Assembly (NCBI GenBank): GCA_010909165.1 | Contig: MU008163.1 | Span: 1,054,001 to 1,118,000 of the forward strand | DNA: 64,000 nt | From: Anthoceros angustus | Lineage: Eukaryota > Streptophyta > Anthocerotopsida > Anthocerotales > Anthocerotaceae | Reading direction: 5' to 3' | Part shown: positions 20,390 to 32,304 of the stretch, piece after piece | Layout of the letters: each line of letters opens with the position of its first letter | Numbering within the stretch: position 1 is the stretch's first letter | Position numbers and translations under genes: made by a program | Notes under the pieces: model-generated | The model's input: the letters and a program-made list of their open reading frames with translations, nothing else | Database searches by the model: none | Told to the model about the DNA's origin: nothing

Positions 20390-23210
20390 CGAAGGGATAC
20401 AATGATGATTTCAAGAAGCCTTGTTGCATAAAAATGTGTTTGCTTGGGGAAAGCGCGATTTCAAGAGCAACGGTATTTCTTCGCATGGGGAGACAGAGCA
20501 GGAGACATATCTCAGCCTCTTGTTCACCCATGGATCCCGAGGTGATAGGGCGAAAGTGGTGACACATGTCATGGGGCGACTCTGCGCTTTGAAGGCTTTA
20601 GAAGAGTACATTGTCTTGGCCACAGGAGGTATGAGGAGCTAAAGAGCAGAGTCATTCGGGAATCACCTTGGGATGGATTTGAACCAAACCCGAAGGCACA
20701 GTCGACGTATGCGATGGATGCCCTTTCGTGGATGGACAACGCCTTCACGTTTATGGCCGAGCGGCTGCCAAACTTGGATGTTTTTAATCTGCCCGACACG
20801 TATACAAAGTTGGAAATATGGACCTTGTACAAGCGTCAGTGCGAAAACTCTAACACTCGCTACGTCAAGTACCCATGGTTCTTGAAATTGTGGAGAAGCA
20901 ACTTCCCAACAAGAAATCAAGTCCAACAGTTTTCAACATGCTCGCTGTGTCTCGAAGAGCACTATCGAACACAATGCACAAGGAAGATCAAGGTAATTTG
21001 CACCAATGTGTCCTCCATGAGGTTGTTCACCGCTTGGATTTGCTTGACTACCCGATGGAGCGGATGTGCTCTTCCAATACCACTGTTCTCATATGAGATG
21101 CATGTACGCATGTTCTACAATGTTTGTGTTTGGTTTCCAAACGGTGCGCTCAACAGCTGCGCGCGCCCGGTATTTAGTGGTTTCCACCACGGAAGCCGCT
21201 TGCTCACTCCCTCCCAATCGAGAGGCAAGAGCCGGCCGCCTTCCCAAATCCGAAATGTAACGGGGGCGTGCGCCCGGCCCAAATCGGGAACGAAGCGAGA
21301 TTGTGGGCGCCTCGGCCGCCCCCCGCCCCACTTTATCCGCCATGTATCCCCATTTGGATGAGCGTCGCAAATAAGCATTCTGCATGTGAAGAAGTTTCCT
21401 GTCGGCGATGTCTGCTCATTTGGAGGGCCTAACGGATGCCGTTTTGAGGATTTTGATATTTCGACTAGGACATTTGTTTGTGGCAGAGAAATTTCAGTGC
21501 TTTGGAAGCACACCGCGTGCGCCCACCGGAGCGGGAGAAAATGTCCAAACACAGAGCAAGAGCTATGTGGAGCCACATAAGTATATGCTACTATCCATAG
21601 ATGGAATGGACCAAAAAGACAGATTCCTCATCTTCTCCGGTACGAAAAACCTCGAGAGGAGTGTCGATTTCACCACGTGGTTGGGTGTATGATTCACAAC
21701 TACACGCAAGCGAGAGCCTATTTGCATTATGCGAATTTAACGACGCAACTGACGATCACCATCATTCGTGACGTTATACATAATTACGAGGGGTCCGCCA
21801 AGAGTTTTGTATCCAATGGACAACACATGGGGAGAACAAGAACCAGCTTTTGCATATCCGAACATGCTTGTTGATATGGGTACTTTTGAAAAAGTGAAAG
21901 TGGGATTCCTTTTGGTCGGGCATACGCATGATCAAATCGACGGATGTTTTCTTGCTTCTCCAAAAGCTTGAGACATAAAGAGGCTCACACCCCCGCATTG
22001 TCGAGATCTTGATGCATGTACACTCCGTGAGGTAAAGATATTGAGTGGCGACTTTCGGTCATATGTGTGGCCTATTAGACAAGGCCGAGAGGCCTCACTT
22101 ATGGGCGGTAAAGAGATTGAACAACTTATCGTTCCAGCACCAATTTAAAATAACCCGTGAAGAGAAAGCGGACCGCGGTTCGTGATTGCTATCGGAGCAA
22201 GATTCCACCTCGCCACAATGGGAAGCGGAAGGGGTTTGAGTTTGAAATTTGTCCTTCCGACACTATAACAATTTCACCTCACCGCGGTCAAGGGATAAAA
22301 AGGAACACAGTGACATTATCACCAATCGCAGCTGCCCATCTTAAGGATGGTCTTTCGAACTTAGGCCTTATGTGACATCACAGGAGTTTTTATGGTGGGA
22401 AGCTTTCTGGTTGGACCAAGAGAAGATTGTGTTATTGTGCAAAACAACATTGGCCTTGTGCTACGTAATCCTTGGAAATGGTACTCAAGATCGGAAGTGG
22501 ATGCAAACCTCTCCATGTTCCGGATGTGGCGTCTTTGGAGGAGGCATTGCTAAGGGACCTCCACAACGAGATATGTATTTGGGAGCATACCAAACACGGG
22601 AGGCAACAGAAATGGAACGGTGGAATGGTGATATCGCGGAAATAAAGGCAGGGATGTTTGTTGCGCCGCGACACGATACGCATAATGCACTTTTGGATTG
22701 GCAAGGTAATCTTGCTCAATTGCATTCGCCACTTCCTTGTTCATTGGTACGTAATCAACATACGAGATGCATAAGGAAGGTACGTGAAGAATATCTTAAT
22801 CGGAGGGATGCCACGAGCTGCGAGCAATGCGGAAAAGGGGAGCGAAATCCATCCATCAAAAATATCCAAAAGGTTTTTGTTCACGAAACTGTCATCCTCT
22901 ATTATGGGTTCACATTGACTACGGAGACACTTGTACTGTAGATAAGAAGGCAATCAAAGAGAAGTTCATTGCGTTGCGAGGCTTCATTCAACCAGTGAAA
23001 GTCCCACCGAGGATAGTGAAGATGATGGTCATGATGCCGGACCAAGATGATGGAGTGCCCGAGAAGAGTAGAAAGCCCTCTCGAATGTTGTGTCATCTTG
23101 CATGGGATCTTGGGAGGCTATGTGCTCCGTGTTGCTCGAAGACATATGTCTCAAAAGAGTGTAGGCCCATGATAGAATATTGGTTGTGCTGCCTCAGTAT
23201 ACCTCAGTAG
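20390..23210 (+). pseudogene. DUF7869-like protein, candidate transposase, element A
   Basis: Plus-strand pieces in order: a KGYNDDFKK segment; AMDALSWMDNAFTFMAERLP and LPDTYTKLEIWTLYK (20710-20830); PHKYMLLSIDGMDQ (21573-21615); the central LYPMDNTWGEQEP...MLVDMGTFEKVKVGFLLVGHTHDQID (21800-21950); then MKRKRTAVRDCYR (22157) and a C-terminal part with KAGMFVAPRHDTHNALLDW (22640-22700). The order IDGMDQ, then DNTWxE, then VGHTHxxID matches proteins with the DUF7869 domain, which are repetitive in several plant and animal genomes and have spaced acidic residues like an RNase H-fold nuclease. Its transposase role is inference. Frameshifts and probable introns separate the blocks, and the N-terminus is not defined. 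Confidence 0.6.
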
Positions 23211-23874
23211 ACTTCACATGCTATAGAATTTTCGATGTGCAAGCCATTTCCACTGAAGCGGGGACATGGAGGAAGTATGGTGTAGTTAATGGCTTGGCAT
23301 TTAAGCATATGGCGTAACACATGTGTAGCCCGCCGGCATGTTTGTGTGCGATGACACGGAACTGGGCGCCACGTGTATGCCGATTGTAGTCTTTGGGTTT
23401 TAACAATGTGATTATATTCTTGGGCTCAATTTATGGTGTGCTGAAGCCACCCACTCACCCCACACATATAGTCTTTGTGTACACACACGAGCAAAGGCTG
23501 CTACTACCCCTTTCCCAATAGGTCGAGCCGTAGAACAGGGCCCCGGCGCGCCCTACTCCTCAAACATCCTTGGCCCCCCATCAGGGTTCAGCTCATCCAC
23601 GATCACCGTCCTTTTATGAATGTTAAGGGTGTTTTGGCTAGGAAGACCAGAAGGCGTGTGAATGGTCCTTCACATGGGTCTTATATGCACCCAAAATAGG
23701 GTTACCTCTTGCACCTTAACCCCTTCACCGGCAAGAAATGAACCTCATGTCAATGCTTCACACGAAAGTTCACCCTTCTTTTCTGCCCTATATTCATTCA
23801 TACCTCTATAACCACGAGTTGCGGACCCATGTCAAACCCCCTTCAGGGGATATTTCCCTTGAAACCCCCTTCCT

Positions 23875-23898
23875 GAATATTCACCCCCTTCACAAGAT
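23875..23898 (-). repeat. Element A right terminal/subterminal inverted repeat
   Basis: The reverse complement reads ATCTTGTGAAGGGGGT followed by GAATATTC, matching the left end at 22 of 24 positions. Two more CCCCCTTC words lie inward at 23837-23844 and 23865-23872. Confidence 0.8.
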
Positions 23899-24420
23899 AT
23901 TGTGTTCTCCCCAACCCCAAGCAAGATTGCCTACCTTTCCTCTCATCGCACTCCGTGTGATCCGCTTGTTAGGATCTGGTGGTGGAGGAGATGGAGTCTG
24001 TCGTGTGTCCAACTCCCTCGCAGCACCTAGTTCGTCATCTGAATGGGAAGCCACTATCTCCGAAGGCGCACCTGCAAGTCCAATGAGTAGACTCTGATGC
24101 ATGAGCACATAGGCGAGCCAACGGATTGCATTAAACATGAAACGGTGATTGCTTACTTCATACCTTCCTTCGCTAGAGAGGCCGGAAAGCTTCAATGTCT
24201 TCCATTCCATGCTCCTTGCCTTCTTCAAGTGTGGGCATCTTGTGGAACTTGTGGTAAAAACTTCTTGAAGTCCGTGGCCCCCTCGTCCATAGGGGTTGCA
24301 CCGCACCTTCATACTTAGCCACCCGGCCTGCTGCCTTCATTTGTTGTGCCCTTGGCCACTCACCGTTGTTTTGATCAAGCACTGCACCGAATTGATTTCG
24401 CACCACGCCTCTTTGGACAC
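23899..24420 (-). pseudogene. Unidentified coding-like fragment between elements A and B
   Basis: Minus frames give VRNQFGAVLDQNNGEWPRAQ and RTSRSFYHKFHKMPTLEEGK (24173-24406), then EGRYEVSNHRF and a ARELDTRQTPSPPPPDPNKR tail (23890-24170), in different frames. The composition looks like real protein, but I do not recognise the family. It may be part of a third mobile element. Confidence 0.3.
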
Positions 24421-26021
24421 ATTACCTAGGCGCAAATGTTTTTCAGAATCACCACGTCTCGAAATCTGCATAACTTCACCGGGCTAGTGAATGAATTTTT
24501 GGTCGAGACCTGGGAGAATTGCTTGTTGATGAAATCTCGGTTAGTAGCTGGGAAAACTCTCACGAATGATGTCAACGAGTTACGTGCGCAGCTCCTTGAA
24601 TGCTCGACCATGGTTTCAGAAAGTCACGTGTGTGCACTAGCTCAGACTCGTTTAAAGCAGGGGCCTTGCTCCATGTACCAACTTCCCAAACATATCATCC
24701 CTAGCTACTTTACGGGCATGTCGCATCCTCACTACACACCGTCGCCTCCGCCAAAACCGTGGCCCTCCCATGCAATTTCACACAAGTCTGAGCACATCTT
24801 CAAGGTGTGCACTGCGGAGGACCTCCTGCTGTGGTGTGTGCACTCTCCCCTCTCCCGCCTCACCTCGCCATTAGGGAGGAACGTTGCTTCCACATGTTCA
24901 AATGTCCTGGCTCAAACCGCATGCCCATAGCTCCCTCACTGACCAAACCATCCAACCTTGGTGTCATGGCACCTTCATTCGTCTCTGCGTGTGCCTTGAC
25001 CCGCATGGACCGCAATCATCGAGGTGCACCCGACCCTCCTGTGATTCTCCACCCATGATAGGAGCCCTCCTCCGATCTCCACCCACTGATAGGAGCCCTC
25101 CTCCGATCTCCACCCACTCATGGGCCATGTCGATTAGGCGAAATCCCTACAAGATACCACACAAACCGGGAGAAAAATGACTATTGTTGCTCAAGAAGAG
25201 GTAGTCACAAATGAGAGATGCCTCACAATTGAGCCCTCAGTGGGAGGCGATGAATGACAATTTGTGGTGCCGCCACCTATGACGTCTTGCATTGTCCGTC
25301 TCCCCATTTGTATAGTGTGGCACCTTTCGGGCGAGCAAATCCCTCTGGAACCCGATCGGGGCCATGTTTTGACCCCAATCCCGGCCACGCCCCACCTTAA
25401 CCCCTTCTCCATTGTCTTAGTAGTTTCTCTTCCACAGGCCATCGCCCACACAACACGCCTCCTGCCCCCGCAAAGACACAACACGCCCCTGCAGACTAAG
25501 TCAGAACATTCATGGTTAGAACCGCCGCTGGTTGCACGTACTCCCCACACGCCATCTGTTGTCATGGGCACGATTCGAAAAGCCACGGCCTGCAAATTTC
25601 CATGCCCCGCCCAGCTTCATTGCTGACATCCTGCGGCAGTGCTCATCGCGCTCCTCCCTATCCGTTTGTTTGCCCGTCGCCTAAGGCTATCGCGTTCCTC
25701 CCTATCCGTTTGTTTTGCCCGTCGCACCATGGGTGCATGCTGCACTCAGCCCTATCGACATCAAGCATTGCACCATCCTTTTTCCCTCCTTACATACTGA
25801 CTGCACGCAAATGTGTTCGCACATGTGACAGATCTGGACAAAAGCCGCCATAACGGCCGAGGTGCATCGGCAAATAACGCCCGGTGGGTACTTTCACGCT
25901 TTTGGGGGCGTTGCGTCACCATCAACCCTATGCCAACTACAAATCGCTCGCCATGACCGTGGTGATGGCAATCGTATTTTGACTGCTTTGGGTGCCTCCT
26001 AAAGGCACGAAACGATTATAT
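24421..26021. other. Gene-free spacer with short tandem repeats
   Basis: No reading frame with recognisable content. Two short direct repeats lie here: a 33-bp unit around GATAGGAGCCCTCCTCCGAT at 25053-25125 and a 46-bp unit around CTCCCTATCCGTTTGTTT at 25645-25732. Confidence 0.55.
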
Positions 26022-26025
26022 AATC

Positions 26026-26058
26026 AACACCATAATATTTGAACCGGCTGGAATATAC
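26026..26058 (+). repeat. Element B left terminal inverted repeat
   Basis: Starts AACACCATAATATTTG. Complementary to 36446-36477 over 32 of 33 bases, with one single-base gap. Confidence 0.93.
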
Positions 26059-27570
26059 GAACCCGTCAAAACCCGGACCAAATTGGGTTCCCCATCCACC
26101 AGAGTCCGCAAGTTTAGTGCTGTGGTTTGATCCCGCTTTGTGGGTGCTTTCACACGAATGTGGGTATGTTGGTGCATTCGGACCTCTCGACGGCACCCAT
26201 TTAATGTCTTATAGGTGTGAAACGAGATCTACGGATATTTTGCAGCCGTCAATGAAGTCATCCTTGACAAAGCGAATAACAATGTCACTCATAGTTAAAG
26301 AAGGAGCAGCCGGCATGCCGCCTGCCTTAGTTCTAACCATGCGGTTATGGTACTTTCAAAACTAAACTAGACTCACTTCCCTCGAGATTCTCGGCTTGAG
26401 GCCGTGCTCGGAGGCATTGTCCCGACACGCTATCTAACACAACTTCCGTCCTTCGGTCGAGCATCCTCGGGATCCTCGAAATTGTCGTTTTCGACCATAG
26501 CATTTCGATATCGACGCATCCTCCTTGCTCTTCTCAAATAGTCGGGATGCCACAATGCAGATAGGGTTTCTGGCGATCATCTATAAGATCTCCGCCTTCA
26601 TCCCGCTCAACCCAAGTGGGACTACTGGCACAGGATGCATCCTTCTCGGACAAGCTCAATTCTTTTGCCCGACTGGGTGGGGCCTCGGCGGTGTGGCTCA
26701 TGGGTCAACTCCTCCTGCGTCCCAGAAACTTCATAGCCATGAATCCTTTGCGGAATGAACTCAGCAGCGTTTGTCAACCTCCACGAATGCAATTTCGCCA
26801 CAAAGGAGTGCTAATGTCGTTGTTCCACCCCCGCACATGCATCTAATATCCAATCTCCTTCTCTGGAAGTTCTTGATCAACTTCATCATTAGACCCGTGG
26901 CCTCGACACGGAAACAACCACTTGTCCACATGTATAATAACTTCTTCACCACGGCCGTGTGCAACTCCCCATTATTGAAAGAGCCCCGCAAGGTATTCGA
27001 CATGGACACCTTTGTCTTCTTGCTCGCGTCACCCACCCCACGGTTGATGTACTCCATGTCAAAGCCTCCTTGGTCATTGTGCATATTAGTTTTGTCCCAA
27101 ACAAATGAGACCATGCCTCCACCGCACACCACTTCCTCATACTCTCGACAATATGCGCTCTTCCACACCATGCATTACTATCATTACGATCTCGTCGCAC
27201 ATTGTCATGTCATGGAAGGAATGAAATATGTTTGCCATTTCTTTGCTCAAGTTTGACATCATACTTCCCTTGTTGAATCCCAGGGACATCCATCACCAGT
27301 ATACTTGACTCCAAAGAAACCCTCTCATTTCGCCACATCTCACGCACCACTTGATACTTCACTAACTCCTCTTTGGGCACTAAAGATTGCAGCCCTTCCT
27401 CCATGTCCATGTCCGCAAGTGCCCTCTGCTCATCCTCCAGCCCTTTCCATGTGTGGACCTCTAATATAAAAGCACGGAAATCTTCGGTAGCTTTTTGGTC
27501 TTCAACATCTTTAACTTGCAAATAACACAAAACAAGTGAGGTTGCCGAAAGTCGATTGGGGACAATAGGG

Positions 27571-27592
27571 AGGGAGCATGCCGCCCTCCAAT
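27571..27592. repeat. Reduced palindrome in the methyltransferase intron (element B)
   Basis: The minus strand reads GGAGGGCGGCATGCTCCCTC, a 21-bp near-palindrome centred on GCATGC. It sits in the intron equivalent to the one holding the 32-bp CCGG-centred palindrome of element A. Confidence 0.85.
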
Positions 27593-28791
27593 AGTTCTAT
27601 CTTGGTAAGAACAAATAAACTCACCTTCCCTTCGAGCGGAAATCGCAATGACTTCATCCGTTGAGTGCACGGTACTCCTTCCTCACCATCTCGAATGAAT
27701 TGCAGCCTAGATGCTTCGCCATAGCCACTTGGATCACATGTAGTTTCTTCCAAGAGTGATCTCTTGGCCATACCATTGAGGTCTATGAGACTGTCAGACC
27801 TTCTCGGACACCGATCAACATTTTTGGCCGCCTCACCCGGTGGAATACCACGAAAACTTCGCCAAGGCTTCCTTGCATGTCTTTTGGCTTCACAAAACTT
27901 TGGTCCACCGACTTCGCCTCATCCGCAGCCTGCTTCCCTTGCTTTTCTTGCTTGTTCTCTGCAACATGTTTGGCTTGTTCGGCAATTCCATGGCCTCCCA
28001 CTTCGTGAAGATCTTATCGACATTTTCCCACACTCTCCCTCAAGTTTGGCGATGCAAAGGATATGTGTGCGATTGTCGACCTTGTTTTGCTTATCGCTCA
28101 TCCTCTCCGGCCTCATCATCATCTATCAAGCCCAAGCACCTTATAGGTTGAACTTCCATTCATGGTCATATTGACACCATCCTTTTTGCTATCGCAACTC
28201 ATCTCAAGTACCAACTTGCTCAATGAAATCATCTTCCTCCGCTTGTCGACATGGTTGTGGTGTGGCGAACCCTCATCTCCGTAAAGTGAGCCCACAATAG
28301 ACATGGGCTTCCATCCATTGGAATCCTTGATGGAGATATGTCTCGGATGCTTCATCGTGCATAGGTGTGATTGCCCCGAGCACTCCCATCACATACTTCT
28401 TGGCTCTAAACTTATTCCGCCTATAGATTGAATGTCGCATTGGGGTCAATCATGCACGATGAGGCACCTTCCTCAACTCTACCTTTCAAATAACTCGAGC
28501 TGTAGTTGGTCCATGCTTCATCCACAATCCGAACTGCATCCGGAGAAGAAAGGATGGTGCCTTAAATTCTCTACCAAGAACTGTTTTAACCACTTTCTTG
28601 CGTAGAACTCTCGATATTCGCAAATAATCTTCATCACGGATGGAGGCCTCTCCCCCCGCACAACATGCGGATTTCATCGTATCGCAGCCCGCTGCCGCTT
28701 TCCTTCTCTCTTCCTCTCGACCTCCCCCCCAACCGGCTTGTCGAACCGCTTGCGCTTCCACTACTCGATCGCCCACCATATCAGCCACGCC

Positions 28792-28990
28792 GCATGCGCG
28801 CCCTCCTCCCATGAGGGCGCCGCCCACCCCCCTCTGGCCGGGAGGCGCCGCATGCCGGCGCCTCTCCAGGGAGGCGCCGGCATGCGCCCTCCATCCCCAT
28901 GGCGGGCGCGCCGCATGCCGGCGCCCGCCTCATCCAAGGCTGGCGCGCCGCATGCGCGCTCTCATCCCGGGGCCAGGGGCCGGCATGCCG
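28792..28990. repeat. Array of six GCATGC-centred GC-rich palindromes (element B, methyltransferase side)
   Basis: GCATGC centres lie at 28792, 28850, 28880, 28913, 28950 and 28983, mostly 30-37 bp apart, each within GGCGCC/GCCGGC arms. The best preserved reads GAGGCGCCGGCATGCGCCCT with partly matched arms. Confidence 0.9.
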
Positions 28991-29883
28991 GCGCCCTTCC
29001 GCCCACCCCACTGGTGGCCGCTCGCACATCCAGGCCGATGCCGCCTTCGCAGAGGGCGGAAGGGGCCGATGCCGCGCCCTTCCTCTCCTCCCATGCCTTC
29101 ATCCCGGATATAAACCAGCGCTGAGGGGTGCCCAACCCATGTGTTCTCCCACCGGCAGTACACTGTCAGCGACCCATGTCTTCACAGGATTGTAAGGCAC
29201 CGTGGCACCATGGAGAAATCAAATCATCCTCCTCACCCCATTATCACCATCCTCCTCCGCATCATCCTGTTGGCCAAGCAACTCAGATAGGGCCATCCTC
29301 TTCATCCGAGGGTCCATACTCGCCTCATCTCCTTCCAATTCATAATCGACCCAGGTCCTTCTAAAGACATCTCCGGTGATTGATGATTGTAATCACCTCA
29401 CATAAGCATCGATAAAAATTCCTTGCATTACGCAAGAGTTAGAAGTTCCAAAAGTGTTTAGTGGATGCAATGATGTTCAAAACTTCAAAATCAATGACCA
29501 AAGACATGCACTTACAATCCGTGGTCGAAGAGCTTCCCGGAATTTGAGAGACAGTTCACGTGGCTCACACTTTTTGCTAACCAAGCCTGCTATGCTCAGC
29601 ACGAACACACTGTAGTCGACCGACTCCACTGGCAAAGCTTCAAACCCATAAGGCTTCGAAGTCACCAAGACCTGAATATCCGGATCTCCTTCCGCTTCTA
29701 TTAACGTTGCCCATACCACAAATCCAGCCCTGGCTCTCTGATTCGGCAAAGCACCGTTGTGGCCATAAATCCATAATTTCAACATTGGTGTCCACACCAC
29801 ATTGTCTTCATCGTTCTCACTGTCAAAGCCTTCCTTCTGACAATCTCATCAATCCGGGTTAGTGTGTCTGCAATTGAACAGTC

Positions 29884-30233
29884 TCCTCAAGCGTAAAGGT
29901 AAGGATTAGAATTTGCGGCACTGTTTGTGAGTTTGCCATCTCGATTTCCCTCCGCCTCTCCTTTGTGCTCACCGATCCTCGGATCCGAAAGTTGGCCGTC
30001 GCCTCCAACATCGTGCTCGCACGCCTTCCAAGCAGCTGAATTGGAAGACCAGTCGGCGAACTGTCCATGATCTCCTCCACGGCTTTGCGTGTGATCGCCT
30101 TCTTCCCTTTCTCTTCCGACGCTTTGGTTTGTCCACATGCGGCGGGCCTTCTTCTCCCTCCTTGTCCTTCTTTGCTGCGCCACTTGCCATTGCCACGATC
30201 ACAAGCAACGATGCATACGGAGACACCAAATCT
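29884..30233. repeat. N-terminal exon block of the methyltransferase, copy 1 of 3
   Basis: Starts CTCCTCAAGCGTAAAGGT and contains the MASGAAKKDKEGE start codon (30188-30190). It is a diverged version of the blocks at 30234-30660 and 32305-32731. Confidence 0.85.
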
Positions 30234-30660
30234 CCTCAAGCGTAAAGGTGAAGGATTAGAATTTGGCGGTACTCTTACGTGAGTTTGCCATCTCGATTTC
30301 CCTCACGCTCCTTCGTTGTGCTCACCTTTTGATCCGGGATCCAGTTCGGGGCGTGCGCCTCAACATCGTGCCAGCATTCGCCTTCAAGGTGCGCCTTGAA
30401 TTGGAAGACCGGTCGGCTCGAACTTTGGTGTCCATCCACTCCACGCCCGGTCTTTGCGGTGTGATCGCCTTCTTCTTCTTCTTGGCGTTTTGGTTTCTCC
30501 ACATGCGGCGGGTTTCTTCTCCCTCCTTGTCCTTCTTTGCTGCGCCACTTGCCATTGCCACGATCACAAGCAACGGATGCATACGGTGAGACACCTCCTT
30601 CAAGCGCGCGAGGGTTGCGCGCGCCTCCACAATCACGAATGGCGCGGCAATGGCCTCCAC
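30234..30660. repeat. N-terminal exon block, copy 2 of 3
   Basis: Effectively identical to 32305-32731, offset 2071 bp. Both encode the same 108-residue plus-strand and 112-residue minus-strand frames. The minus strand starts MASGAAKKDKEGE at 30555. Confidence 0.95.
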
Positions 30661-30779
30661 TCGTGACCGGCGCTTGGAGGCGCAATTCGAGGCCTTCCGG
30701 TTTCGGAAGTGGAGCGCAACTCGCGATGAACGCGGTGTGAGCCGTGAACGCCTCCATTAAAAGGAAATCGGCCTAAAAA

Positions 30780-31660
30780 TCAGGTTAAATAGGACGGTGA
30801 GTGAGCACCGTATGTCGATGTTTGTTTTCCACTTACCCTATTTGGTGTGGCACCTTTGCACATTTTTCACGGTGGCCCATGTTTTCCAACCGTGTTGCAC
30901 TTGCATACATTAAAGCCTTCGATCCCTAACGCAAAAGCCGCAACTTTATGACCGCCAGTGAAACGGGCGTCGGATCCGCACCGTAGATAAATCTTCTCCG
31001 CTGAGTGCTGGAAAGATGCCACTCGAGGCATCCGCGCGATAGTTCTCGATGTCTAATATGATTGTGCCGTGATTTGTCCCTCCTTGTTCTGTGGTGCCGA
31101 TCGCCACCGCCGACGTCTCTTGCCCATGCTCCACTCCACCCATACCGATGAAGACAGAGGTAATTTTCATAAAGCGCTCGCCCACGCCCGTAGAGTCCCT
31201 TGTCACTGGAACGTTGTTCATAAATGGGTCATGCGGTTTGATCGCAGATGGGGAACTTGTTGGCATATCGAATGCCTCGCCTCCAAAGAGACCCATGCGC
31301 AAAAAGGGGCAATGATCATTTGGCCAAAGCGCTCAACTTTGCCCGAAGGGACCGAGTCAATGCTCGGACAACCTGTGTATCGAACACAATTATGTAGACA
31401 AGCTGGAAATTTTCCGAGGCAAGCGGATGGCGGAGGTAATCGCTGGATGATGGCTTCACCTTGTTCTCGTGAAAATCGTATGCAGGCTCGGGATGGCGAA
31501 GGACTCATAACCATTCTCGTGCACCCCTATGTGCCACCGACGGAACTTGCGGCTATGGAACTTAGCCCGAGAGACGAGATCGCCCCGAGTAAATGAGCGT
31601 GCCATGAGGTCTTTCGCCTCGTGTGGAGTGTTTGGTGCATGGGGGGGATATTGCTGGCGA
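30780..31660 (-). other. Unidentified coding-like segment inside element B
   Basis: It lies between duplicated blocks and has no counterpart in element A. Minus frames give GIFPALSGEDLSTVRIRRPF and KPHDPFMNNVPVTRD (30946-31302), then SIDSVPSGKVERFGQMIIAP (about 31330) and KFRRWHIGVHENGY (about 31530). The plus strand also has a 175-residue frame (31069-31596). I recognise no family. It may be an insertion or cargo. Confidence 0.3.
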
Positions 31661-32304
31661 TAACGTTCCCCATCCTCCTCCAGATTCGTCATCTGTTTGG
31701 CCAAGCAACTCCGGTATAGGGCCATCCTCTTCATCCGAGGGTCCATACTGCCTCGTCCTCATCTCCTTCCAATTCATAAGCCCTCCTTCTAAAGACATCT
31801 CGGCGGTGATTGATGATAGAAGTTGTTATCACTTCACACAAGCATCGATAAAAATTCCTTGCATTCTGGCAACGAGTTAGAAGTTCCAAAAAGTGGTTAG
31901 TGGATGCAAAGATGTTGCAAACCTTGAAAAGCATTGGCAACCAAAGACATGCACTTACAATCCGTGGTCGAAGAGCTTCCCGGAATTTGAGAGACAGTTC
32001 ACGTGGCTCACACTTTTTGCTAACCAAGCCTTTATACTCCGAACACCTTGTAATCTTGAGCTCGCAAAGCTTCAAACCCATAAGGCTTGAAGTCACCAAG
32101 ACACGAATATCCGGATCTCCTTCTTCTATGTTGCCCATACAAATCCAGCTCTCGATTGCAAAGCACCGTTGTGGCCATAAATCCATAATTTCAACATTGG
32201 TGTCCACACCACATTGTCTTCATAGTTCGCACTGTGTCAAGCCGGTCCTTCTCTCGGACAATCGTGTCATCAATCAAGTTAGTGTGTGCGCAATTGAGCA
32301 GTCT

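Larger units (their letters stand above)
14822..23898. mobile_element. Element A: 9.1-kb DNA element with divergent methyltransferase-like and DUF7869-like genes
   Basis: Both ends carry the inverted motif ATCTTGTGAAGGGGGT plus AATAT (24 positions, 22 identical), facing inward. Next to it are clustered CCCCCTT words, as expected for transposase-binding subterminal repeats. Inside are a minus-strand gene (15139-18978) and a plus-strand gene (about 20390-23210) with a roughly 1.4-kb spacer between them. Element B has the same gene order and orientation, which supports a single mobile unit. No target-site duplication is clear, so the true tips may lie a few bases away. The family resembles no named plant superfamily I can assign. 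Confidence 0.7.
26460..30190 (-). pseudogene. Beta-class-like DNA amino-methyltransferase, element B, decayed
   Basis: Homologous along its length to the element A gene: MASGAAKKDKEGEEG start (30190), SKKCEPRELSLKFREALRPR (about 29560), RKKVVKTVLGREF (about 28580), WKGLEDEQRALADMDMEEGL (27400), ILVMDVPGI (motif IV-like, about 27290), a middle part with HNDQGGFDMEYINRGV (27050), LYMWTSGCFRVEA (26900), a degraded AdoMet loop CGGGTTTLALLCGE.IAFVEVD (26770-26820), and the tail GGDLIDDRQKPYLHCG (26560). Most blocks are in different frames, so it is not functional as read. The catalytic tetrad is not clean in either copy. Confidence 0.6.

Noticed and set aside
25053-25732. Short direct repeats considered as a CRISPR-like array
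   Set aside because: Only two or three adjacent units with no spacers, in a plant nuclear context; simple tandem repeats.
26100-26365. GAFGPLDGTHLM in a plus frame recalls Harbinger transposase DGTHI
   Set aside because: Only one short block matches, with no flanking conserved regions, within the non-coding left end of element B.
28640-29195. Long Pro/Ala/Arg-rich frames on both strands
   Set aside because: Caused by the GC-rich palindrome array; open in several frames at once.
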